From positions 1-64,000 of the forward strand of contig NW_027480438.1 in assembly GCF_051401765.1 (NCBI RefSeq): DNA of 64,000 nt. Reading direction: 5' to 3'. A program made the position numbers and the translations under genes. The stretch is from Calliopsis andreniformis (taxonomy: Eukaryota; Arthropoda; Insecta; Hymenoptera; Andrenidae). Below the pieces are notes generated by a model. It did not search any database, was not told where the DNA came from, and was given only the letters and a program-made list of their open reading frames with translations. This document shows, piece by piece, positions 53,151 to 64,000 of the stretch; the stretch's first letter is position 1, and each line of letters starts with the position of its first letter.

Positions 53151-54998
53151 TCGTCGAATCTCAATCCGCGACGCTTAGCACTCATCCTCAATCCTCAGTC
53201 CTCAATCCTCAATCCTCAAACCTAAATCCTCTGCCGTCAGTCCTCGTCCTCAATCCACAAACCTCAATCCTCAATCCTCAATATTCAATCATCAATATTC
53301 GATCTTCAATCCTCAATCCTCAATCCTCAATCCTCAATCCTCAATCCTCAATCCTCAATCCTCAATCCTCAACATTCAATCATCAATACTCAATCTTCAA
53401 CCCTCAATCTTCAATCCTCAATACTCAATCTTCAATCCTCAATCCTCAATCCTCAATCCTCAATCCTCAATCCTCAGGCATCAATACTCAATCTACAATA
53501 TTCAATCCTCAATCCTTAATCCTCAATCCACAATCCTCAACCTTCAATTCTCAATACTCAATCTTCAATCCTGAATCCTCAATTCTCAATCCTCAACCCT
53601 CAATCCGCAATATTCAGTCCTCAATACTCAATCTTCAGTCATCAATCCTCAATCCTTAGTCCTCAATCCTCAATCCTCAATCCTCGTTCCTCAAACCTCA
53701 ATCCTCAACCCTCGGTCTTCATTCTGAATCCTCAAACCTCAATACTCAATCCTCAATATTCAATCGTCAATACTCAATCTTCAATCCCCAATCCTCAAAC
53801 CTCAATCCTCAATCCTCATTCTTCAATCCTAAATACCCAATCCTTAATCTGCAATCCTCAATCCTCAATACTCAATTCTCAATCCTCAATCCTTAATCCT
53901 CAGACCTCAAACATCAGTATTCAACCCTCAGTCCTCGTCCTCAATCCACAACACTCAATCCTCAGTCCTCAATATTCAATCATAAATATTCAATCTTCAA
54001 TCCTCAATCCTCAATCCTCAATCCTCAATCCTCAATCCTCAATATTCAACTCTGAATCCTCAATCCTCAATACTCAATCCTCAATCTTCAATGCTCAATA
54101 CTCAGTCTTTAATCCTCAATCCTCAATCGCCAATCCTCAATCCTCAATTTTCAATCCTCAACACTCAATCTTCAATCCTCAATCCTCAATCCTCAATCCT
54201 CAATCCTCATTCTTCAATCCTCAATACCCAATCCTCAATCTTCAATCCTCAATCCTCAATCCTCAATCCTAATTCCTCAATCCTCATTCATCAATCCTAA
54301 ATACCCAATCCTCAATTTCAATCCTCAATCCTCAATCCTCATTTCTCAATCCTGAATCCTCAACCCTCAGCCCACATCCTCCATCCTCAGTACTCAATCC
54401 TCTATCCTCAATCTTCAATCCTCCATACTCAATCTTCAATACTCATTCCTCAATCCTCAATCCTCAATCCTCAATCTTCAATCCTCAATACTCAATCTGC
54501 AAACCTCAATCCTCAAACCTCAATCCTCAATCCTCATTCCTCAATCCTCAACACCCAATCCTCAATCCTCAATTCTCAATCCTCAATCCTCAATATTCAA
54601 TCATCAATACTCAATCTTCAATCCTCAATCTTCAATCCTCAATACTCAATCTTCAATCCTCAATCCTCTATCCTCAATCCTCAATCCTCAATCCTCACGC
54701 ATCAATACTCAATCTACAATATTCAATCCTCAATCCTTAATCCTCAATCCACGATCCTCAACCTTCAATACTCAATACTCAATCTTCAACCCTCAATCCT
54801 CAATCCTCAATCCTCAATCCTCAATCCTCAATATTCAATCCTCAATACTCATTCTCCAATCATCATCCTCAATCCTCAATTCTCAGTCGTCAATCCTCAA
54901 TCCTCAATCCTCATTCTTCAATCCTCAATACCCAATCCTCAATCTTCAATCCTCAAACATCAATCCTCAATTCTCAATCCTCAATCCTCAGTCCTCAG
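53151..54998. repeat. HOR block 16 (1848 bp, delta landmark)
   Basis: This is the copy of block 13 at an offset of 5789. The visible difference is CAATACTCAATACTC near 54770, where block 13 has CAATACCCAATACTC near 48980. The copies look almost identical by eye, which suggests a recent duplication. Confidence 0.87.
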
Positions 54999-57900
54999 TC
55001 GTCGAATCTCAATCCCCGACGCTTAGCACTCATCCTCAATCCTCAGTCCTCAATCCTCAATCCTCAAACCTAAATCCTCTGCCGTCAGTCCTCGTCCTCA
55101 ATCCTCAAACCTCAATCCTCAATCCTCAATATTCAATCATCAATACTCGATCTTCAATCCTCAATCCTCAATCCTCAATCCTCAATCCTCAATCCTCAAT
55201 CCTCAATCCTCAACATTCAATCATCAATACTCAATCTTCAACCCTCAATCTTCAATCCTCAATACTCAATCTTCAATCCTCAATCCTCAATCCTCAATCC
55301 TCAATCCTCAATCCTCAGGCATCAATACTCAATCTACAATATTCAATCCTCAATCCTTAATCCTCAATCCACAATCCTCAACCTTCAATTCTCAATACTC
55401 AATCTTCAATCCTGAATCCTCAATCCTCAATCCTCAACCCTCAATCCGCAATATTCAGTCCTCAATACTCAATCTTCAGTCATCAATCCTCAATCCTTAG
55501 TCCTCAATCCTCAATCCTCAATCCTCGTTCCTCAAACCTCAATCCTCAACCCTCGGTCTTCATTCTCAATCCTCAAACCTCAATACTCAATCCTCAATAT
55601 TCAATCATCAATACTCAATCTTCAATCCCCAATCCTCAAACCTCAATCCTCAATCCTCATTCTTCAATCCTAAATACCCAATCCTTAATCTGCAATCCTC
55701 AATCCTCAATACTCAATTCTCAATCCTCAATCCTTAATCCTCAGACCTCAAACATCAGTATTCAACCCTCAGTCCTCGTCCTCAATCCACAACACTCAAT
55801 CCTCAGTCCTCAATATTCAATCATAAATATTCAATCTTCAATCCTCAATCCTCAATCCTCAATCCTCAATCCACAATCCTCAATATTCAACTCTGAATCC
55901 TCAATCCTCAATACTCAATCCTCAATCTTCAATGCTCAATACTCAGTCTTTAATCCTCAATCCTCAATCGCCAATCCTCAATCCTCAATTTTCAATCCTC
56001 AACACTCAATCTTCAATCCTCAATCCTCAATCCTCAATCCTCAATCCTCATTCTTCAATCCTCAATACCCAATCCTCAATCTTCAATCCTCAATCCTCAA
56101 TCCTCAATCCTAATTCCTCAATCCTCATTCATCAATCCTAAATACCCAATCCTCAATTTCAATCCTCAATCCTCAATCCTCATTTCTCAATCCTCAATCC
56201 TCAACCCTCAGCCCTCATCCTCCATCCTCAGTACTCAATCCTCTATCCTCAATCTTCAATCCTCCATACTCAATCTTCAATCCTCATTCCTCAATCCTCA
56301 ATCCTCAATCCTCAATCTTCAATCCTCAATACTCAATCTGCAAACCTCAATCCTCAAACCTCAATCCTCAATCCTCATTCCTCAATCCTCAACACCCAAT
56401 CCTCAATCCTCAACTCTCAATCCTCAATCCTCAATATTCAATCATCAATACTCAATCTTCAATCCTCAATCTTCAATCCTCAATACTCAATCTTCAATCC
56501 TCAATCCTCAATCCTCAATCCTCAATCCTCAATCCTCAGGCATCAATACTCAATCTACAATGTTCAATCCTCAATCCTTAATACTCAACCCACAATCCTC
56601 AACCTTCAATACTCAATATTCAATCTTCAATCCTCAATCCTCAATCCTCAATCCTCAATCCTCAATCCTCAATCCTCAATATTCAATCCTCAATACTCAA
56701 TCTTCAATCATCAATCCTCAATCCTCAATTCTCAGTCGTCAATCCTCAGTCATCAATCCTCAATCTTCAATACTCAATCGTCAATCCGTAGTCCTCAATC
56801 CTCAATCCTCAATCCTCGTTCCTCAAACCTCAATCCTCAACCCTCAGTCTTCATCCTCAATCCTCAAACCTCAATCCTCAATCCTCAATATTCAAACATC
56901 AATACTCAATCTTCAATCCTCAATCCTGAAACCTCAATCCTCAATCCTCATTCGTCAATCCTAAATACCCAATCCTCAATCTTCAATCCTCAATCCTCAA
57001 TACTCAATTCTCAATCCTCAATCCTTAATCCTCAGACCACAAACATCAATATTCAACCCCCAGTCCTCGTCCTCAATCCACGACCCTCAACCCTCAGTTC
57101 TCAATATTCAATCATCAATATTCAATCTTCAATCCCCAATCCTCAATCCTCAATCCTCAATTCTCAATCCTCAGGCATCAATACTCAATCTACAATGTTC
57201 AATCCTCAGTCCTTAATCCTCAATCCACAATCCTCAACCTTCCATACTCAATACTCAATCTTCAATCCTCAATCCTCAATCCTCAATCCTCAATCCTCAA
57301 TCCTCAATCCTCAATATTCAATCCTCAATACTCAATCTTCAATCATCAATCCTCAATCCTCAATTCTCAGTCGTCAATCCTCAGTCATCAATCCTCAATC
57401 TTCAATACTCAATCGTCAATCCTTAGTCCTCAATCCTCAATCCTCAATCCTCGTTCCTCAAACCTCAATCCTCAACCCTCAGTCTTCATCCTCAATCCTC
57501 AAACCTCAATCCTCAATCCTCAATATTCAATCATCAATACTCAATCTTCAATCCTCAATCCTCAAACCTCAATCCTCAATCCTCATTCTTCAATCCTCAA
57601 CTCTCAATCTTCGATCCTCAATCCTCAATCCTCAATCCTCAATCCTCATTCTTCAATCCTCAATAGCCAATCCTCAATGTTCAATCCTCAATCCTCAATC
57701 CTCAATCCTAATTCCTCAATCCTCATTCTTCAGTCCTCAATACCCAATCCTCAATTTCAATGCTCAATCCTCAATCCTCATTTCTCAATCCTCAATCCTC
57801 AACCCTTAGCCCTCATCCTCCATCCTCAGTACTCAATCCTCTATCCTCAATCTTCAATCCTCAATACTCAATCCTCAATCCTCATTCCTCAAATCCTCAA

Positions 57901-60433
57901 TCCTCAATCCTCAATCTTCAATGCTCAATACTCAATCTGCAATCCTCAATCCTCAAACCTCAATCCTCAATCCTCATTCCTCAATCCTCAATACCCAATC
58001 CTCAATCCTCAATTCTCAATCCTCAATCCTCAATGTTCAATCATCAATACTCAATCTTCAATCCTCAATCTTTAATCCTCAATACTCAATCTTCAATCCT
58101 CAATCCTCAATCCTCAATCCTCAATCCTCAATCCTCAGGCATCAATACTCAATCTACAATGTTCAATCCTCAATCCTTAATCCTCAATCCACAATCCTCA
58201 ACCTTCAATACTCAATATTCAATCTTCAATCCTCAATCCTCAATCCTCAATCCTCAATCCTCAATCCTCAATCCTCAATATTCAATCCTCAATACTCAAT
58301 CTTCAATCATCAATCCTCAATCCTCAATTCTCAGTCGTCAATCCTCAGTCACCAATCCTCAATCTTCAATACTCAATCGTCAATCCGTAGTCCTCAATCC
58401 TCAATCCTCAATCCTCGTTCCACAAACCTCAATCCTCAACCCTCAGTCTTCATCCTCAATCCTCAAACCTCAATCCTCAATCCTCAACATTCAAACATCA
58501 ATACTCAATCTTCAATCCTCAATCCTGAAACCTCAATCCTCAATCCTCATTCGTCAATCCTAAATACCCAATCCTCAATCTTCAATCCTCAATCCTCAAT
58601 ACTCAATTCTCAATCCTCAATCCTTAATCCTCAGACCACAAACATCAATATTCAACCCCCAGTCCTCGTCCTCAATCCACAACCCTCAATCCTCAGTTCT
58701 CAATATTCAATCATCAATATTCAATCTTCAATCCTCAATCCTCAATCCTCAATCCTCAATCCTCAATCCTCAATCTTCAACCCTGAATCCTCAATCCTCA
58801 ATACTCAATCCTCAATCTTCAATCCTCAATACTCAATCTTCAATCCTCAATCCTCAATCCTCAATCCTCAATCCTCAATCATCAACCCTCAACACTCAAT
58901 CTTCAATCCTCAATCCTCAATCCTCAATACTCAATCCTCAATCTTCAATCCTCAACACTAATCTTCAATCCTCAATCCTCAATCCTCAATCCTCAATCCT
59001 CATTCTTCAATCCTCAATACCCAATCCTCAATCTTCAACCCTCAATCCTCAAACCCCAATCCTAATCCCTCAATCCTCATTCTTCAATCCTCAATACCCA
59101 ATCCTCAATTTCAATTCTCAATCCTCAATCCTCATATCTCAATCCTCAATCCTCAACCCTCAGCACGCATCCTCCATCCTCAATCCTCAATCCTCAATAC
59201 TCAATCCTCAATCCTCAATCCTCAATCTTCAATCCTCAATTCTCAATCTTCAATCCTCGATCCTCAATCCTCAATCCTCAATATTCAATCATCAATACTC
59301 AATCTTCAACCCTCAATCTTCAATCCTCAATACTCAATCTTCAATCCTCTATCCTCAATGCTCAATCCTCAATCCTCAATCCTCAATCCTCAGGCATCAA
59401 TACTCAATCTACAATATTCAATCTTCAATCCTCAATCCTCAATACTCAATCCTCAATCCTCAATCCTCAATCTTCAATCCTCAATACTCAATCTTCAATC
59501 CTCAATCCTCAATCTTCAATCCTCAATCCTCAATCCTCAATCCTCAATCCTCAATCCTCAATCCTCAATCCTCAATCCACAATCCTCAACCTTCTATACT
59601 CAATAATCAATCTCCAATCCTAGATCGTCAATCCTCAATCCTCAATCCTCAATCTTCAACCCTGAATCCTCAATCCTCAATACTCAATACTCAATCTTCA
59701 ATCCTCAATACTCAATCTTCAATCCTCAATCCTCAATCCTCCATCCTCAGTCCTCAATCTTCAACCCTCAACACTCAACCTTCAATCCTCAATCCTCAAT
59801 CCTCAATCCTCAATCCTCAATCCTCAATCTTCAATCCTCATCACTAATCTTCAATCCTCAATCCTCAATCCTCAATCCTCAATCCTCAATCCTCATTCTT
59901 CAATCCTCAATACCCAATCCTCAATCTTCAATCCTCGATCCTCAAACCTCAATCCTAATTCCTCAATCCTCATTCTTCAATCCTCAATACCCAATCCTCA
60001 ATTTCAATCCTCAATCCTCAATCCTCAATCCTCAATCCTCATTCCCAAACCCTCAATCCTCATTCCTCAAAGCTCAATCCTCAACCCTCAGTCCTCATAC
60101 TCAATTCTCAATTCTCAATCCTCAATCCTCAATCCTCAATCTTCAATCCTCAATAATCAATCTCCAATCCTCAATCCTCTATCCTCGATCCTCAATCCTC
60201 AGGCATCAATACTCAATCTTCAATACTCAATCCTCAATCCTCAATCCTCAATCCTCAATCCTCAAACCTCAATACTCAATCCTCAATATTCAATCATCAA
60301 TACTCAATCTTCAATCCTCAATCCTCAATCCTCAATCCTCAATCCTCAATCCTCAATCCTCAATCCTCAATCCTCATTCCTCAATCCTCAATCCTCAATC
60401 CTCAATTCTCAAACCTCAATCCTCAGTCCTCAG
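54999..60433. repeat. HOR block 17 (5435 bp, gamma landmark), expanded
   Basis: It starts as the copy of block 14 at an offset of 5789. After a 635-bp tandem duplication (units starting at 56560 and 57195) the offset becomes 6424. It then keeps the sequence after CTTTAATCC (about 58.07 kb) that block 14 lost, in the form also seen at 34.1, 38.5 and 44.5 kb. Confidence 0.82.
56560..57829. repeat. 635-bp tandem duplication inside block 17
   Basis: The CAATGTTCAATCC context at 56560 recurs at 57195. The match is clear for at least the first 380 bp of each copy. Block 14 has a single copy (50771). Confidence 0.8.
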
Positions 60434-61052
60434 TCGTCGAATCTCAATCCCCGACGCTTAGCACTCATCCTCAATCCTCAGTCCTCAATCCTCAATCCTC
60501 AAACCTAAATCCTCTGCCGTCAGTCCTCGTCCTCAATCCTCAAACCTCAATCCTCAATCCTCAATATTCAATCCTCAATACTCATTCTTCAATCATCATC
60601 CTCAATCCTCAATTCTCAGTCGTCAATCCTCAATCCTCAATCCTCATTCTTCAATCCTCAATACCCAAACCTCAATCCTCATTCCTCAAACCTCAATCCT
60701 CAACCCTCAGTCCTCATTCTCAATTCTCAATTCTCAATCCTCAATCCTCAATCCACAATCTTCAATCCTCAATAATCAATCTCCAATCCTCAATCCTCTA
60801 TCCTCGATCCTCAATCCTCAGGCATCAATACTCAATCTTCAATACTCAATCCTCAAACCTCAATCCTCAATCCTCAATCCTCAAACCTCAATCCTCAATC
60901 CTCAATATTCAATCATCAATACTCAATCTTCAATCCTCAATCCTCAATCCTCAATCCTCAATCCTCAATCCTCAATCCTCAATCCTCAATCCTCAATCCT
61001 CAATCCTCAATCCTCAATCCTCAATTCTCAAACCTCAATCCTCAGTCCTCAG
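60434..61052. repeat. HOR block 18 (619 bp, gamma landmark)
   Basis: This is the shortest landmark interval, produced by a 619-bp tandem duplication whose right part matches the preceding 384 bp or so. It ends with the longest uninterrupted canonical run that I found (60931-61025). Confidence 0.82.
60931..61025. repeat. Longest pure canonical heptamer run noticed (95 bp)
   Basis: About 13.5 consecutive perfect CAATCCT units. Shorter pure runs of about 88 bp precede the gamma landmarks near 35629, 40044 and 46034. Confidence 0.85.
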
Positions 61053-64000
61053 TCGTCGAATCTCAATCCCCGACGCTTAGCACTCATCCTCAATCCTCAG
61101 TCCTCAATCCTCAATTCTCAATCCTCAATCCTCATTCTTCAATCCTCAATACCCAATCCTCAATCTTCAACCCTCAATCCTCAAACCTCAATCCTAATCC
61201 CTCAATCCTCATTCTTCAATCCTCAATACCCAATCCTCAATTTCAATTCTCAATCCTCAATCCTCATATCTCAATCCTCAATCCTCAACCCTCAGCACGC
61301 ATCCTCCATCCTCAATCCTCAATCCTCAATACTCAATCCTCAATCCTCAATCCTCAATCTTCAATCCTCAATTCTCAATCTTCAATCCTCGATCCTCAAT
61401 CCTCAATCCTCAATATTCAATCATCAATACTCAATCTTCAACCCTCAATCTTCAATCCTCAATACTCAATCTTCAATCCTCTATCCTCAATCCTCAATCC
61501 TCAATCCTCAATCCTCAGGCATCAATACTCAATCTACAATATTCAATCCTCAGTCCTTAATCCTCAATCCACAATCCTCTACCTTCAATACTCAATACTC
61601 AATCTTCAATCCTCAATCCTCAATCCTCAATCCTCTATGCTCAATCCTCAATCCTCAATATTCAATCCTCAATGCTCAATCTTCAATCATGAATCCTCAA
61701 TCCTCAATTCTCAGTCGTCAATCCTCAGTCATCAATCCTCAATCTTCAATACTCAATCGTCAATCCTTAGTCCTCAATCCTCAATCCTCAATCCTCGTTC
61801 CTCAAACCTCAATCCTCAACCCTCAGTCTTCATCCTCAATCCTCAAACCTCAATCCTCAATCCTCAATATTCAATCATCAATACTCAATCTTCAATCCTC
61901 AATACTCAAACCTCAATCATCAATCCCCATTCTTCAATCCTAAATACCCAATCCTCAATCTTCAATCCTCAATCCTCAATCCTCAATTCTCAATCCTCAA
62001 TCCTTAGTCCCCAGACCTCAAACATCAATATTCAACCCTTAGTCCTCGTCCACAATCCACAACCCTCAATCCGCAGTCATCAATATTCAATCATCAATAT
62101 TCAATCTTCAATCCTCAATCCTCAATGCTCAATCCTCAATCGTCAATCCTCAATCCTCAATCTCCAACCCTGAATCCTCAACCCTCAATACTCAATCCTC
62201 AATCTTCGATCCTCAATACTCAATCTTCAATCCTCAATCCTCAATCCTCTATCCTCAATCCTCAATCTTCAGTCCTCAACACTCAATCTTCAATCCTCAA
62301 TCCTCAATCCTCAATCCTCAATCCTCAGTCTTCAATCCTCAATACCCGATCCTCAATCTTCAATCCTCAATCCTCAATCCTCCATTCTAATTCCCCAATC
62401 CTCATTCCTCAATCCTCAATACCCAATCCTCAATCCTCAATCCTCAATCCTCAATCCTCAATATTCAATCATCAATACTCAATCTTCAATCCTCAATCTT
62501 TAATCCTCAATACTCTATCTTCAATCCTCAATCCTCAATCCTCAATCCTCAGGCATCAATACTCAATCTACAATGTTCAATCCTCAATCCTTAATCCTCA
62601 ATCCACAATCCTCAACCTTCAATACTCAATATTCAATCTTCAATCCTCAATCCCCAATCCTCAATCCTCAATCCTCAATCCTCAATCCTCAATATTCAAT
62701 CCTCAATACTCAATCTTCAATCATCAATCCTCAATCCTCAATTCTCAGTCGTCAATCCTCAGTCATCAATCCTCAATCTTCAATACTCAATCGTCAATCC
62801 GTAGCCCTCAATCCTCAATCCTCAATCCTCAATCCTCGTTCCTCAAACCTCAATCCTCAACCCTCAGTCTTCATCCTCAATCCTCAAACCTCAATCCTCA
62901 ATCCTCAATATTCAAACATCAATACTCAATCTTCAATCCTCAATCCTCAAACCTCAATCCTCAAACCTCATTCTTCAATCCTAAATACCCAATCCTCAAT
63001 TTCAATTCTCAATCCTCAATCCTCATTTCTCAATCCTCAATCCTCAACCCTCAGCACTCATCCTCAATCCTCAATCCTCAATCCTCAATACTCAATCCTC
63101 AATCCTCAATCCTCAATCCTCAATCCTCAATCCTCAATCCTCAATATTCAATCCTCAATACTCAATCTTCAATCATCAATCCTCAATCCTCAATTCTCAG
63201 TCGTCAATCCTCAGTCATCAATCCTCAATCTTCAATACTCAATCGTCAATCCTTAGTCCTCAATCCTCAATCCTCAATCCTCGTTCCTCAAACCTCAATC
63301 CTCAACCCTCAGTCTTCATCCTCAATCCTCAAACCTCAATCCTCAATCCTCAATATTCAATCATCAATACTCAATCTTCAATCCTCAATCCTCAAACCTC
63401 AATCCTCAATCCTCATTCTTCAATCCTCAACTCTCAATCTTCGATCCTCAATCCTCAATCCTCAATCCTCAATCCTCATTCTTCAATCCTCAATAGCCAA
63501 TCCTCAATGTTCAATCCTCAATCCTCAATCCTCAATCCTAATTCCTCAATCCTCATTCTTCAGTCCTCAATACCCAATCCTCAATTTCAATGCTCAATCC
63601 TCAATCCTCATTTCTCAATCCTCAATCCTCAACCCTTAGCCCTCATCCTCCATCCTCAGTACTCAATCCTCTATCCTCAATCTTCAATCCTCAATACTCA
63701 ATCCTCAATCCTCATTCCTCAAATCCTCAATCCTCAATCCTCAATCTTCAATGCTCAATACTCAATCTGCAATCCTCAATCCTCAAACCTCAATCCTCAA
63801 TCCTCATTCCTCAATCCTCAATACCCAATCCTCAATCCTCAATTCTCAATCCTCAATCCTCAATATTCAATCATCAATACTCAATCTTCAATCCTCAATC
63901 TTTAATCCTCAATACTCAATCTTCAATCCTCAATCCTCAATCCTCAATCCTCAATCCTCAATCCTCAGGCATCAATACTCAATCTACAATGTTCAATCCT
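61053..64000. repeat. HOR block 19 (at least 2948 bp, gamma landmark), cut by the window end
   Basis: The landmark is intact, but the CCTAAATCC / CCGTCAG stretch that follows other copies is missing. From about 61162 it repeats 59030 onward at an offset of 2132, up to about 61552. From about 63.2 kb to the end it matches 57.3 kb onward at an offset of 5830. The block continues beyond the window. Confidence 0.8.

Larger units (their letters stand above)
46149..57726. repeat. 5789-bp super-unit, two tandem copies
   Basis: Landmarks at 46149, 47362 and 49210 recur at 51938, 53151 and 54999, all at an offset of 5789 bp (827 heptamers exactly). The second copy is interrupted by the 635-bp duplication from 56560. 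A less exact earlier copy begins at 40159 at an offset of 5990. Confidence 0.87.
60050..61052. repeat. 619-bp-offset tandem duplication around the last two landmarks
   Basis: About 60050-60433 matches about 60669-61052: CATTCCTCAAAG at about 60061 against CATTCCTCAAAC at about 60680, and the same TCAATTCTCAAACC lead-in before each landmark. Confidence 0.8.
59030..61552. repeat. Repeat pair at 2132-bp offset
   Basis: 59030-59420 matches 61162-61552. The rare CAGCACGCATCC variant at 59161 and 61293, and CCTAATCCCTC at 59061 and 61193, anchor it. Confidence 0.8.
1..64000. repeat. Heptanucleotide satellite array, unit CAATCCT, with higher-order structure
   Basis: The 7-bp unit CAATCCT is repeated head-to-tail from the first base to the last, always in the same orientation; I saw no GAGGATT-oriented units on this strand. 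Most units keep the leading CA, and substitutions concentrate in the last five positions. The canonical unit has no G on this strand, so G appears only in variants. Register breaks come from rare 6-mers (CGTCCT, CATCCT, CAATTT) and 8-mers (CAAATCCT). No non-repeat DNA, transposon, RNA gene or convincing coding region interrupts it, and both ends of the window lie inside the array. I do not recognise this as a named satellite. A eukaryotic heterochromatic or subtelomeric location is inferred from size and architecture only. Confidence 0.98.

Noticed and set aside
62125..63639. 504-codon plus-strand open frame
   Set aside because: This has the same cause. The ATG is a CAATGCT variant heptamer, and the stop is merely the first variant that creates TAA in that frame.
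1..64000. A repetitive structural, silk-like or prion-like protein gene
   Set aside because: Every plus frame is equally open, indels are not multiples of three, and there is no signal peptide, non-repetitive terminus, intron pattern or promoter. The array is continuous for 64 kb.
1..64000. CRISPR array
   Set aside because: The repeats are 7-bp direct units with no unique spacers; regularly spaced rare variants come from HOR structure.
1..64000. True telomere tract
   Set aside because: Units are highly variable, organised in HOR blocks and lack an exact known telomere motif; telomerase-made tracts are far more uniform.
1..64000. tRNA, rRNA or other structured RNA genes
   Set aside because: The strand is nearly free of G, so stable stems cannot form within one transcript, and no conserved RNA motif is present.
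1..64000. Low-complexity sequencing or assembly artefact for the entire window
   Set aside because: Rare variants recur in consistent order at constant offsets over tens of kb, which random error would not give. Individual junctions (about 31.6-31.84, 42.92 and 44.07 kb) could still be assembly joins.

Overview
The whole 64 kb window is one uninterrupted tandem-repeat (satellite) array. The unit is a 7-bp heptamer, CAATCCT (equivalently TCCTCAA; GAGGATT on the other strand), repeated head-to-tail about nine thousand times with many point variants such as CAATACT, CAATCTT, CAATATT, CAATCAT, CAACCCT, CAAACCT, CAGTCCT and CATTCCT. I see no inverted heptamers, transposon, rRNA, tRNA, CRISPR array or convincing gene. 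The array runs off both ends. An array of this length and nested structure points to a eukaryotic genome (heterochromatic, subtelomeric or pericentromeric DNA in a long-read assembly). The sequence alone does not identify the organism.

The long plus-strand open frames are an arithmetic by-product. Seven is not a multiple of three, so every plus frame reads the same heptapeptide cycle N-P-Q-S-S-I-L and the canonical unit never gives a stop. The minus strand hits TGA every 21 nt in every frame. ATGs arise only where a variant turns CAATCCT into CAATGCT or CAATGTT. I therefore annotate no CDS.

Above the heptamer lies a higher-order repeat (HOR) structure. It can be read from a rare CpG-rich, diverged landmark (starting TCGTCGA, ending about 33 bp later in TTAGCAC) that occurs 19 times: 1, 5048, 11965, 18004, 23051, 32635, 35744, 36768, 40159, 41372, 43708, 46149, 47362, 49210, 51938, 53151, 54999, 60434 and 61053. 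I use these as block boundaries. The left half (1 to about 31.6 kb, landmark type alpha) has large blocks of 5047, 6917, 6039, 5047 and 9584 bp. The right half (about 31.8 to 64 kb, landmark types beta, gamma and delta) has shorter blocks, including a repeated 1213 + 1848 + 2728 bp super-unit of 5789 bp.

The blocks are mosaics. Left-end and right-end variants are reassorted among blocks 1 to 4 in all four combinations. There are nested tandem duplications (168, 619, 635, 879 and 1045 bp), longer-range copies (offsets 2132, 4386-4604, 4850, 5789, 5990-6017, 11073 and 18003 bp) and sharp junctions (about 31.6-31.84, 42.92 and 44.07 kb). The picture is of a satellite growing by repeated unequal exchange or gene conversion. 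All offsets were derived by hand from matching rare variants; percent identities were not computed.
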